Of a DNA stretch of 60,329 bases, positions 45,609 through 53,878 are shown piece after piece (the stretch's first letter is position 1; every line of letters begins with the position of its first letter). The stretch is from Sporosarcina sp. P13 (GTDB lineage Bacteria > Bacillota > Bacilli > Bacillales_A > Planococcaceae): positions 1-60,329 of the forward strand of contig NZ_PDYM01000017.1 of NCBI RefSeq assembly GCF_002743055.1, given 5' to 3'. Both the position numbers and the translations under genes were made by a program. The notes under the pieces are model-generated. The model made no database searches. It had not been told where the DNA came from and saw nothing but the letters and a program-made list of their open reading frames with translations.

Positions 45609-46769
45609 ATGAAGAAGTTATTTGCAGTAGTGGGTGCATTCTTACTGGCATGTAGTTTACCGTTGTCAGGGATTGCGGCTGGGAAACAAGTGTTCTCTGA
45701 TGTGCCGCCGTCAAAGCACTTTGCGGAAGCGGTGAATGATCTGGCAGTACGTACTATTATAGGAGGCTATCCGGACGGTACGTTCAAACCGGGGAATTCG
45801 ATTACGCGAGGACAAGCTGCCGCAATTATTGCGAAGATGATTGGTCTAGATACTTCGAATGTCAAAGGCCAGAAATTTAAGGATGTACCGACATCGTATG
45901 GTTTTTATAAGGCGATTGCGAAAATGGCGGAGGAAGGCATTATTGGCGGGTATCCGGACGGTAGCTTCAAACCGGATGAGCCGATCAAGCGTAAAAATAT
46001 GGCTTCGATTCTTGTGAAAGCATTTGATTTACCACGTGATGGGAAAGTGAACAATCCGTTCAAAGGAGAAGTTGGTATTACACAGGATGTACTGATCATT
46101 TATAAGCTTGGTATTACTTCAGGTACAACTCCTACCACATTTAGTCCAAACGCACCGATTACAAGAGGGCAAGCTGCGAAAATGTTAGTGGCGACGGAGA
46201 AAGCACGGGTGGAAAATGGTGTGACGTTGAAAGCAGGCGATTTAGGCTGGGATGCGATTACAGCGGTTATCGATGATCAAGTGAATCCGAGCGTATTCCG
46301 TGCAGTCAAAGTGGCAGGGAAAAAAGATACGCTAAGTCAGGTGCAATTACTGCCAGTCAAGGAAGGGACAGGTGGCGTCGTCATTTGGGGAAGAGACGCG
46401 GACCTTACTATGAAATATCAAAAGTATTATCTTCATGTGAAAAAAGTGGGCGGAGAACTCGGTTTGACGTTAGAGAAGACGATTGATACGTTGCCGGCAG
46501 AGGTCTCGCTTAATACAAAGTATAAATTTGTGGAACATATATCTCTCGCAACGACGGACGGAAAGATTATCTCTGACAACGTAAAGATTGATAGGATCGT
46601 ATACAATTTTACGAATATTAAAGTCGAAAAGCCCGGTGACTATATCGCGAACGTGCGCTTTGAAAATGGAGAAGAAACGCGGTACAGTGTAATAGTTTTT
46701 GAAAGTGAAGATAGCTTTTTATATGGTGGATATGCTACGGAAATAGGACCAGCTGATAATTTCAACTAG
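45609..46769 (+). CDS. S-layer homology (SLH) domain exported protein
   Basis: This gene encodes 386 residues. ATG 45609 is chosen over 45600 because AGAAAGG ends at 45598. A signal peptide ends at SGIAA. Three SLH repeats cover about 25-195 (FSDVPPSKHFAEAVNDLA, IIGGYPDGTFKPGNSITRGQ and its repeats), which bind secondary cell-wall polymer. The C-terminal 190 residues form an unrecognised, probably beta-rich domain. It is likely held on the wall of the cell. No S-layer repeat array or protease signature is visible. Confidence 0.85.
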   Translation: MKKLFAVVGAFLLACSLPLSGIAAGKQVFSDVPPSKHFAEAVNDLAVRTIIGGYPDGTFKPGNSITRGQAAAIIAKMIGLDTSNVKGQKFKDVPTSYGFYKAIAKMAEEGIIGGYPDGSFKPDEPIKRKNMASILVKAFDLPRDGKVNNPFKGEVGITQDVLIIYKLGITSGTTPTTFSPNAPITRGQAAKMLVATEKARVENGVTLKAGDLGWDAITAVIDDQVNPSVFRAVKVAGKKDTLSQVQLLPVKEGTGGVVIWGRDADLTMKYQKYYLHVKKVGGELGLTLEKTIDTLPAEVSLNTKYKFVEHISLATTDGKIISDNVKIDRIVYNFTNIKVEKPGDYIANVRFENGEETRYSVIVFESEDSFLYGGYATEIGPADNFN

Positions 46770-46857
46770 GTCTATGAGGTGCCCTTTTTTGAAGAAAATC
46801 AACTAGACGCTATCGGCATAGCATACAATGAACAACGATTACATTTGAACAGGAGGG

Positions 46858-47574
46858 ATGGAGGTTAACGGGAAACGTACATTGTTGGATATGAATATGG
46901 GGGATGTAAACGGGGATGGTATATTGGACACCGTTTATTTGTATGGTCAATTCGATGGGCCGCCAGGTATCTATGCCGAGAACATTACGCTTGTGATTCA
47001 TGATGGACGGTCATCTAAAAGTACAACCGTTCATCTGAAAAATAACGCGGGCTATAATCCGCGCTTGTTTCTTGGCGATTTTAACAAAGATGGTGTCCCG
47101 GATATTATGGTGAGTATGGATACGGGCGGTAGTGGGGGATATCGAATTTTTTATATTTATTCCTTTAGACATAACAGGTTACACGAATTGTTCAACAGTG
47201 ATCACTACGATGAAAAGTATGAATTTGAAGCACATTATGAAAATTTCTATAAAGTGCGTGTAGAAAGTTCTCAGCTTAACATGGTATTCATCATAGACAT
47301 TGGCAACAGAGGCTTTGATTATTTATCGCAGTTTTATAACAGTAGCGGGGTATTGAAAAATCCGGTACAAGGAGGGGTTCTTGGTATCGGAGCACTATTT
47401 CCAATTAATACAACAAACAGAAACAATTATTTTGATTTATTAGCTATGCAGCGTATTATTGGACCAACCAATTCAGATACATTAGGATATGTTGAAAATC
47501 TATTGTCGTGGCAGGACATCGAATTTATTTCAAACCAGCTGACTGTGTCTGTATTTGGTGTGGAAAGTAAATGA
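46858..47574 (+). CDS. VCBS/FG-GAP-like repeat protein, possibly 5'-truncated
   Basis: This gene encodes 238 residues from ATG 46858. DMNMGDVNGDGILDTVYLYG and LFLGDFNKDGVPDIMVSMD are calcium-binding DxNxDGxxD loops of VCBS/FG-GAP-type propellers. The protein has no signal peptide, and AGGAGGG lies only one base before the ATG. An adjacent frame upstream (46778-46867) reads ENQLDAIGIAYNEQRLHLN and then stops, and could be the missing N-terminal part joined by a frameshift at the AGGAGGG run. I therefore regard an intact short protein and a frameshifted pseudogene as both possible. Confidence 0.6.
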   Translation: MEVNGKRTLLDMNMGDVNGDGILDTVYLYGQFDGPPGIYAENITLVIHDGRSSKSTTVHLKNNAGYNPRLFLGDFNKDGVPDIMVSMDTGGSGGYRIFYIYSFRHNRLHELFNSDHYDEKYEFEAHYENFYKVRVESSQLNMVFIIDIGNRGFDYLSQFYNSSGVLKNPVQGGVLGIGALFPINTTNRNNYFDLLAMQRIIGPTNSDTLGYVENLLSWQDIEFISNQLTVSVFGVESK

Positions 47575-47601
47575 CAGAAGAAAACGTATTTTGAAATAAA
47601 A

Positions 47602-47671
47602 TAAGGTACCTCTGTGAAAAACAAACGTGAATGTTTTAATAATCATGAAAGTTTCTTGCGTAGGTACCTTT
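47602..47671. repeat. Dispersed 70-bp palindromic element, copy 4
   Basis: AAGGTACCTCTGTGAAAAAC, middle CGTGAATGTTTTAATAATCATG, and GTTTCTTGCGTAGGTACCTTT. The outer AAGGTACCT/AGGTACCTT arms are intact. It lies just after the VCBS-like gene. Confidence 0.85.
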
Positions 47672-47851
47672 GATTATGAATAAAAAAATGGATAGACCCT
47701 TATCGATGAAGCGGAACCTTGATCTACAGCAACCGATTACTAAAGAACAAACAAGGGTCGCAGCACTACTCTGAAACTGCCTACAAGTTTACTGCGACCA
47801 GATAACTTTATCTAATTAAAGGTATTTGCGTTAGACAGGTACCTTTTCACA

Positions 47852-48703
47852 TTATACTTCAATCCCCGCAATCCCAAATCCTCCAGGACCAGAATGTGTT
47901 GAGATCATAGCGCCAGCTTCAATCCACATACTATTTTCAAATCCTTTTTCTAATGCAATTTCTGTGATTCGTTCTTTGATAGTTTCACTAAGTCCGATAG
48001 AGTATATAAAATAAATTTGTTGTCTATCAATGTCGTATTGCTGTAAATAGTCAAGCAGTAAACTTTCAGCGGCTTTGCTCATTTTTCCACGATACTTTTT
48101 AGTCGAAACAAGCTTACCTTCCACTAATTCAATACATGGTTTGATTTTTAACAAAGCCCCGCCAAGATAAGCCATATTGCTGACTCGTCCGCCAGCCCTT
48201 AAAAAATCTAAGCTGCCAGGAAGGAAGGCGAGTCTTACTTTTGGAACCATTGCTTCAATTTTTTCTAGCAAGCGGATAGGATCCATTTCAGGTTCTTCCT
48301 CTAGTAGAGTAACCGCATACATAATAACCGCAGTTAATCCGCCTGTAACGTTTAATGCATCGATTAAATAAATATTCTCTACATCTTCCGCTGCTGTTAA
48401 CGCATTTTGAAAGGAAACAGAAGCCTTTGATGTATACCCTATATGAAAAATGACACTATTAGGAAATTCCGTTCTAATTCTTTTGAAAAACGCTTGGTAC
48501 TCGTAGGTATTCGTTGCGGCGGTAGAAGGTATCTTTTTTGTACGATCATAAAAATCAAATATTTCTTCTACGGGCAGATGACCATCTAAATAGTCCTGAC
48601 CATCCATGACTACGTGCATGGGTACTACTTGTACATCATGTCTTTTCACCAAGAAGTCCGGTAAATCGGCACCGCTCTCAGTCGATAAAATGATTCTTTT
48701 CAC
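47852..48703 (-). CDS. DegV family fatty-acid-binding protein
   Basis: This gene encodes a 283-residue protein of usual DegV/FakB length. ILSTESGADLP holds the conserved acyl-binding Ser/Asp motif, VVMDGQDYLDG and HIGYTSKASVSFQNA are family blocks, and HSGPGGFGIAGI closes the fold. Such proteins present fatty acids to a FakA kinase; FakA is not in the window. The gene is monocistronic on the minus strand. The gap downstream holds a half palindromic element and a hairpin (GGGTCGCAG / CTGCGACC) that may end its transcript. Confidence 0.9.
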   Translation of the reverse strand: MKRIILSTESGADLPDFLVKRHDVQVVPMHVVMDGQDYLDGHLPVEEIFDFYDRTKKIPSTAATNTYEYQAFFKRIRTEFPNSVIFHIGYTSKASVSFQNALTAAEDVENIYLIDALNVTGGLTAVIMYAVTLLEEEPEMDPIRLLEKIEAMVPKVRLAFLPGSLDFLRAGGRVSNMAYLGGALLKIKPCIELVEGKLVSTKKYRGKMSKAAESLLLDYLQQYDIDRQQIYFIYSIGLSETIKERITEIALEKGFENSMWIEAGAMISTHSGPGGFGIAGIEV

Positions 48704-48840
48704 TTTACAACGCCTCCAACTTACATTTTATTAGGTCTGTAGGTTATTAAATTCACTTTAACTATACATGATAAACAGGCGATAGATGTTTAAGTTTTTG
48801 AAATATGTAAAGGAGCAGTTTTACAAGTCTTAAGGACTGA

Positions 48841-48954
48841 CAATTCGGTTGGGAACATCATGCGGTACTGGAGAAGATCGTGACAGAAGGATCTGTTGCA
48901 TATTCTATCTACATAGAGGAAAATATCAGCTACCATGTTCCGCGATCAATTTAG
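48841..48954 (+). pseudogene. Possible C-terminal remnant of an unknown gene
   Basis: After a TGA, one frame stays open for 37 codons with protein-like sequence (FGWEHHAVLEKIVTEGSVAY, then YIEENISYHVPRSI) and ends at TAG. There is no start codon with a binding site. It looks like the end of a deleted gene. The rest of the 416-base gap between degV and the next gene shows nothing recognisable. Confidence 0.3.
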
Positions 48955-49120
48955 CTAGATTAAGGCATACAGACGAATATATAAAGTTAATTGAATTAAG
49001 CCAATATACTTCTTCGTTGATTTCGCAGGTAAATACGTATAGAATATCTTCTGTACTTATATAAATTACTGAAGAAGTACGAATGAACATAAAGAATAAA
49101 TGTTTTATTGGAGGGTCTTT

Positions 49121-49384
49121 ATGAATTATAGAATCAGTAACAAGCAAGTATTCGAACAAGCACAGCTGCGTTCGGTTTCAGATGTGCCGTTTACTGAAGA
49201 AGAACTTCAAAACGGTATGATGTTAGCGATAGCAAAGGAAGACGCTACGCTGGCGCTGTATTTGGTAGAGGTGGACGGTCATAAGAAGTTTGAGGTTCGT
49301 TGGGATGATTCACATGAGCTTTTCACCGGCTGGTATACGGCCTGGGAAAACTTCACATGGTGTCTAAATATTGCGGGTAACTGA
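49121..49384 (+). CDS. Hypothetical small protein
   Basis: This gene encodes 87 residues from ATG 49121 with GGAGGG upstream. I do not recognise it. It looks like a small alpha/beta domain with Trp-rich C-terminus (GWYTAWENFTWCLNIAGN). No signal or membrane segment is visible. It stands alone and has its own terminator. Confidence 0.6.
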   Translation: MNYRISNKQVFEQAQLRSVSDVPFTEEELQNGMMLAIAKEDATLALYLVEVDGHKKFEVRWDDSHELFTGWYTAWENFTWCLNIAGN

Positions 49385-49434
49385 TTTTACAGATACTTAT
49401 GTGAAAAACCACTCATTCATATACTTAAAATAAA

Positions 49435-49475
49435 AGACTCCGCAGGTTTATTACGCAAACTTGCGGAGTTTTTGC
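49435..49475 (+). terminator. Terminator
   Basis: AGACTCCGCA(G)GTTT pairs with AAACTTGCGGAGT, followed by TTTT. Confidence 0.85.
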
Positions 49476-49584
49476 ATTATTAATAGGGTGAGTTGAAAGT
49501 ACCTGTGTGAAAAATGGTTTCTCATACATTTTCATTGAACGTTAAAACCTAGATGCATTTAGGTTTTAATGTTTTTTATTGTTT

Positions 49585-49652
49585 AGATAAAGTAACCAGG
49601 TCCCCACACAAATCAGAAACAATTCAAAATTGATCTAGATTTGTGTGGGGAC
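49585..49652. terminator. Long palindromic terminator with nested hairpin
   Basis: AGGTCCCCACACAAATC pairs perfectly with GATTTGTGTGGGGACCT, with a second hairpin CAATTC/AAATTG inside the loop. On the minus strand it would end the spore lipoprotein gene. Its architecture (nested hairpin about 65 bases long) resembles the palindromic element family, but its sequence is different. Confidence 0.7.
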
Positions 49653-49672
49653 CTAGTATCTTTTGTGAGATG

Positions 49673-50131
49673 TTAACGTGCATCAGGGAATACACGCTTC
49701 ATGGCTTCCGAAAACTCATCAAAGAATCCTTCTACTGGCTCTCCTGCGCTGACTTTTTCCCTATAACCGGTCATTCTTTCTACGAAATCTGGATTAAGGG
49801 ATACGTAGACATTTTCAATAGCGGAATTAGAGGATCGGACTTTTTCTGCAACTTTATTCTCCAGCTCTTTCGTCGCTTCTTTCACTGCCGTATCCTTTAA
49901 GACAACAGCAACATAAGCATTATGATCAGTAACCAGTACCGTGGCACTATCCACCTCTGTCAGTTCAGTGATTTTGTCTGCAGCTTCATCAGCAGTCTCT
50001 ACCTTGGTCTCATTAGTACTAGGAGTGGGAGTATTTTCGTCAACGGGAGTTGTGTTATCCTTTTTTGTTCCGCAACCCATCACAACCAATGTAACCAAAA
50101 GAACAATCATTAAAAAACTTGTTTTTTTCAT
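49673..50131 (-). CDS. YhcN/YlaJ-type spore lipoprotein
   Basis: This gene encodes 152 residues from ATG 50131; the 14 residues of the longer frame precede the AAGGAGG site. The lipobox is LVVMGC. After a Thr/Pro/Asn-rich linker, the domain VETADEAADKITELTEVDSA, then YVAVVLKD and VYVSLNPDFVERM, matches the sporulation lipoprotein family YhcN/YlaJ, related to BON-like folds. Members sit in the spore membrane and affect germination or outgrowth. Confidence 0.8.
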   Translation of the reverse strand: MKKTSFLMIVLLVTLVVMGCGTKKDNTTPVDENTPTPSTNETKVETADEAADKITELTEVDSATVLVTDHNAYVAVVLKDTAVKEATKELENKVAEKVRSSNSAIENVYVSLNPDFVERMTGYREKVSAGEPVEGFFDEFSEAMKRVFPDAR

Positions 50132-50313
50132 TTGCCTTCCTCCTTTTGGCGTATTCACATCTAGTGTGTCCATAAAGAGGAATTTTCATGTGTCCAATTC
50201 TAACGAAATAAAAAACATGACCATGCAATTATAGGCAGGAAATCACCGAACGGATGCTTGAATGGATTCTTCATCCCATTCATTGTGTGAGTACCTGATA
50301 CCTTCTAATAAAT

Positions 50314-50502
50314 CCGCGCCAAAAACCTGGCGTACCGCGCGAAAGTCAAGTTGACCCGCGCCAATCCCTCCCAGCACCGCGCGAAAGCCGGATCAAACCG
50401 CGCCAAAAACCTGGCGTACCGCGCGAAAGTCAAGTTGACCCGCGCCAATCCCTCCCAGCACCTCGCGAAAGCCAGATCAAACCGCGCCAAACTCGGGTAC
50501 CA
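50314..50502. repeat. 21-bp-period repeat array B (9 units)
   Basis: Nine contiguous 21-bp units begin CCGCGCC, CCGCGCG or CCTCGCG. Four module types recur in order twice: AAAAACCTGGCGTA, AAAGTCAAGTTGAC, AATCCCTCCCAGCA and AAAGCCGGATCAAA tails. The second and third modules are recognisably the same as in array A (AAAGTCAAGTTGCA; CAACCCCTTCCAGTA). It lies between the divergent spore lipoprotein and S66 peptidase genes. Confidence 0.93.
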
Positions 50503-50631
50503 AGTCCTCTCACAACGTTTAATTAGGTGAACTGGAATCCCCTTAGTCCCCAAAAAAGATTCGCAAACATATGCTAATACATGAGAGTAAATTGTTTGTG
50601 TAATTTACAAGGGGAAGGGAGCTATTGATTA

Positions 50632-51555
50632 ATGGCTACGAAACCGCAGCAATTAAAAAGAGGCGACACGGTAGGGATTGTAACGCTTGGAAGTCCGTTG
50701 GCAGCCAATCGCATCACTGAAGGAATTCGGATGTTGCAAAGGATGGGGTTTAAAGTTGTTGTGGGGGACTATGTGTATTCCTCTAATGGCTTTCTTGCAG
50801 CAACTCCTCGGCAAATGGCTTCGGATTTAATGAAGATGTTTAAAAATCCGGAAGTGAAATGGATTTTACCTGCTCGAGGTGGAGTCGGGGTGGCGAGTAT
50901 TTTACCATTTCTTGATTTCAACATTATTAAAAAAAATCCTAAAATTGTTTCGGGATATAGCGACATTACGATTTTATTAAATGTGTTGTTTGAATATGGG
51001 GACCTCATCAGTTTTCAAAGTTTATTATTGTTAGACTTTAATCCAGCAACTCCTCAATATAATTTCAATCAATTCTTTGCGGCGACATCGACAGTCACTG
51101 CGCCTTGGCAAATTATCAACCCACCTGGAGTTCCACTTCTTGGAGTGGTTCCTGGAAATGTCACAGGACCAGTTGTAGGTGGAAATCTCACGTCATTCGT
51201 GGGCACTTTAGGCACATCCTATGAAATCAATACGGAAGGCAGAATTCTTCTTTTGGAAGAAACACATGAACCGATTAATACGGTGTTTCGATACTTAAAC
51301 CACTTAGCGATGGCAGGGAAATTTGAAGATTGCGTAGGAATTATTATGGGACAATGTACGAACTGTGAACCAGCGTACGGGAAGAGCTACGTGGATTTGA
51401 TCAATGAATTTCTAGTTCCACTTGGAAAACCTTTATTGACCAACCTAGCGACCGCACATGGCCACTATAAAGCCACAATACCTATTGGAGCCAGTGTTCA
51501 TATGGATACGGTGAATCGAACGTTGACGGTGATGGAGCCGGTGGTTAGGATATAG
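50632..51555 (+). CDS. S66 family LD-carboxypeptidase (LdcA/MccF-like)
   Basis: This gene encodes 307 residues with AAGGGAGC upstream. The nucleophile Ser110 is in SGYSDIT, the Glu of the triad is in LLLEETHEP (209-210), and the His is in AHGHYKATIPIG (278), matching the Ser-Glu-His triad of S66 peptidases. LPARGGVG (80-86) corresponds to the conserved ARGGYG loop with Val for Tyr. These enzymes trim the D-Ala from tetrapeptide stems in cell-wall recycling or cleave microcin C-like compounds. There is no signal peptide. Confidence 0.88.
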   Translation: MATKPQQLKRGDTVGIVTLGSPLAANRITEGIRMLQRMGFKVVVGDYVYSSNGFLAATPRQMASDLMKMFKNPEVKWILPARGGVGVASILPFLDFNIIKKNPKIVSGYSDITILLNVLFEYGDLISFQSLLLLDFNPATPQYNFNQFFAATSTVTAPWQIINPPGVPLLGVVPGNVTGPVVGGNLTSFVGTLGTSYEINTEGRILLLEETHEPINTVFRYLNHLAMAGKFEDCVGIIMGQCTNCEPAYGKSYVDLINEFLVPLGKPLLTNLATAHGHYKATIPIGASVHMDTVNRTLTVMEPVVRI

Positions 51556-51610
51556 TCGGGCTCAAAGGGGATTCGAACCAGCTAGGCATACAAATTAAAA
51601 GAACAGAACT

Positions 51611-51645
51611 AGCCGACTACGTATAAGTACGTAATCGGTTATTTA
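51611..51645 (+). terminator. Terminator after the S66 peptidase gene
   Basis: AGCCGACTACGTA pairs with TACGTAATCGGTT, followed by ATTT. The remainder of the gap to 51888 shows nothing recognisable. Confidence 0.65.
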
Positions 51646-51888
51646 CTTACCATGATAAATGATCTATGCCGTTACACTGAACGACTTGGAATCGATTCTA
51701 AATTCTTTCTGTAATAACAGGCACCAAGTCCACATACAACTCCTTCCTATGCAATAATTAATTTTTACTGATATATGCAAGGTTTGGGAGTATACTTATA
51801 AGGTAAGAATATCTACTTCAATAATATAAGGTATAGTAAATTTGTTGAATCGATTATCTTTAGACGACAAGAATAGTGGGTGAATAAA

Positions 51889-52038
51889 ATGGGGAAGTAT
51901 CAATTGGATAGCAAAGGTAAGGCGGCTGTGGCAAAATATCATGAAAAAAACAAGCCTGCCCAATTTGATAAAAAGCAGCAACTTGAAAAAATACGTACAG
52001 CATATTTGGAAAAAAAGCAAAAACAAACAGATCAATAA
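51889..52038 (+). CDS. Hypothetical small basic protein
   Basis: This gene encodes 49 residues from ATG 51889, with GTGGGTG as a weak binding site. It is highly charged (MGKYQLDSKGKAAVAKYHEK and a KKQKQ tail), probably helical, and has no membrane segment. I do not recognise the family. Codon use is protein-like, but the small size leaves some doubt. Confidence 0.5.
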   Translation: MGKYQLDSKGKAAVAKYHEKNKPAQFDKKQQLEKIRTAYLEKKQKQTDQ

Positions 52039-52170
52039 AATGAAGTTATATCTTCAAAATATCAAAATAGTTCAGTGGCAAATGGTTATTTCAGAATCAG
52101 TGACTATATAATTCTTCCTAGCCAGTAAAATCTAGATATATCAACAGTTGATAGCGTAGAAGTGTAAGTG

Positions 52171-52391
52171 TCAATATTTCTGAACATGGTGAAAAGTTTA
52201 CTACCGATGAAGCACAGTATGCAATCGCCAATTTGAAAGCCGATTTAAACAAAAATGCCTTAGTGAAAGCAAAAAGTTATCAGGAAACTACGAGTATGTC
52301 ACCAGAAGCGATAAGAGAACAACTGACTTCTACACATGGTAAGAGATTTACACAAGCAGAAGTCGATTATGTAAGTAAAAATTTAGATTAA
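52171..52391 (+). pseudogene. Ltp-type lipoprotein remnant (C-terminal repeats)
   Basis: One frame reads SEHGEKFTTDEAQYAIANLK, then ALVKAKSYQETTSMSPEAIREQ, then GKRFTQAEVDYVSKNLD, ending in TAA at 52391. These are one and a half copies of the Ltp domain (HGEKFTxxEAxYAxxNL), found in host surface-exposed lipoproteins and phage superinfection-exclusion proteins. Stops block the frame just upstream, and no start or lipobox is left. It is the tail of a lost lipoprotein gene. Confidence 0.65.
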
Positions 52392-52464
52392 TCGAGCACT
52401 AGCCACTTCCTTAACCTATTTTGAAGTGCGTATTAAAGTAACATTTATATTTCTGTACGTAGAT

Positions 52465-52503
52465 AACCCGCTAGCATGTAATAATTGTTGGTGGGTTTTT
52501 TAG
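52465..52503 (+). terminator. Terminator after the Ltp remnant
   Basis: AACCCGCTAGCA pairs imperfectly with TGTTGGTGGGTT, followed by TTTT. Confidence 0.65.
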
Positions 52504-52659
52504 TACGCAAAATGTTGAATTTGTCTAAAGTAAAGGACCTGTTACTTAATAAATGTTCCGCAGTTCAATCGGTGTTTAAACACAACTGAATTGAAACTAA
52601 GACTTGTATTCATCTTCCCACCAATAAAGGTGGGAGACTTTTGCTAAATCTAGTTATAT

Positions 52660-53181
52660 TTAACCGATTCCTTTTAGTGCGACAAGCACATTTACTTTGC
52701 TCGTTGAAGAAGGGTTTGTTAATAACACACCTGTGATTGTCCCACTTGCATTGACAACCTTTACAGATACTTTGCTATTGGTTAAAGTGAAGGATTCCTC
52801 TGTATTGTTCATAACAAAATCAAGATTTGGTTGCGGGGGGATCTGGCTGTATATTTCAACATCTACTGTACCTGCGGAAAGAAGTTGAACCCAAACATAG
52901 GCTTCATGGAAGTCAGAGGTATCAAACTCTAAAACGGCAGTATCGCCTGGATTAATTTCGTTCAAGGGAGTCCCAATTACAGGTTGAACCTGTAAAGATG
53001 AACTGGTGCTCACTCGATTACCAACAGACACGGGGAATGGTTGATCTGAACCACCTAAAACATTTGAGGAACCATCTGTTACTTTTACTGGCCAAGCGTT
53101 AGCGGGCGTATTTGGTTCTCCTTGATGTGCGACTAATGGTGGATCACCCGGATTTTGTGGTTTACATGGCTTTTTTTGCAT
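52660..53181 (-). CDS. Hypothetical beta-rich protein with Pro-rich N-terminus
   Basis: This gene encodes 173 residues from ATG 53181 with AAAGGAGGTG upstream on the minus strand. The first 35 residues are Pro-, Lys- and Gly-rich (KKPCKPQNPGDPPLV). The rest is strongly beta-like and Thr/Ser/Val-rich (TSDFHEAYVWVQLLSAGTVD). There is no signal peptide, which is common for spore coat or exosporium components of this shape, but no family match comes to mind. Alternative functions cannot be excluded. Confidence 0.65.
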   Translation of the reverse strand: MQKKPCKPQNPGDPPLVAHQGEPNTPANAWPVKVTDGSSNVLGGSDQPFPVSVGNRVSTSSSLQVQPVIGTPLNEINPGDTAVLEFDTSDFHEAYVWVQLLSAGTVDVEIYSQIPPQPNLDFVMNNTEESFTLTNSKVSVKVVNASGTITGVLLTNPSSTSKVNVLVALKGIG

Positions 53182-53579
53182 ACATTTTTCACCTCCTTTT
53201 ATACGAGAAGTTTATACATCCTATGCCGAAAAATACTAGTCGTATAAGCAATGAACATAATGGAAATGTGGATTTTGGTATTCTAGTGAAAAGTGCCAGA
53301 CCGAGAAACAAACATGAATGTTAATTGTATAGGAATCTAGTACTTAAAATTATTAACGAGAGAATGTGGCCGTTTATATGTCCGTGACACAAGGCATGAT
53401 TGGTTTAGGAAGGGTGCGCTAGGTGGAACATTGCCGGAAATTACGAAAAAACGTACGAACTGGTGATGGAAAAGTTGAATGAATGGAAAGAAGAAGTGTG
53501 ATTACTAGATTAGCTGTGTGATACTTAGAATAGGGTATTGCGCTGGTACCATTTTATTATATGTGGCAGGAGGAATTTA

Positions 53580-53831
53580 ATGGAGAAAAAATTAGTGAAG
53601 ACGGCGATTTATACGGTAGTCGGTTCTTTTTTAGTGCTGTTTGCAGTGATGCCTAGAGAGAAAGTGATAACTGACTTTGATGGGATGTCTTCATATGAAA
53701 TCATTCCTTATTCTGAATTTTTCTTTATGTTAGCGCTGTACTCGGTGAGGATTGCACTCGTTGCAGTTATTATAGCTGTCGCTGTGCATTACATGTTGGA
53801 ACATGAGAAAAAGGCGGCTGAAAAGCCTTGA
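53580..53831 (+). CDS. Small membrane protein
   Basis: This gene encodes 83 residues from ATG 53580 with CAGGAGG upstream. It has two hydrophobic helices, TAIYTVVGSFLVLFAVM and IALVAVIIAVAVHYML, joined by a polar loop, and a charged tail. I do not recognise the family. The 398-base gap before it holds a half palindromic element (53293-53330) and a short protein-like frame ending at 53501 (RWNIAGNYEKTYELVMEKL) that looks like the end of a lost gene. Confidence 0.65.
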   Translation: MEKKLVKTAIYTVVGSFLVLFAVMPREKVITDFDGMSSYEIIPYSEFFFMLALYSVRIALVAVIIAVAVHYMLEHEKKAAEKP

Positions 53832-53878
53832 GTGCTATTTATATGCACTTTCATTAATTAATAAGGAGACTTGTAACG

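Noticed and set aside
51566..51590. tRNA T-arm-like GGTTCGAATCCCC on the minus strand
   Set aside because: The flanking bases do not form a T-stem or acceptor and no D or anticodon arm is found. A chance match or an unusable remnant.
53340..53501. Frames reading RDTRHDWFRKGALGG and RWNIAGNYEKTYELVMEKL
   Set aside because: They overlap in different frames, lack starts and are too short to assign. Mentioned with the neighbouring gene as a likely remnant only.
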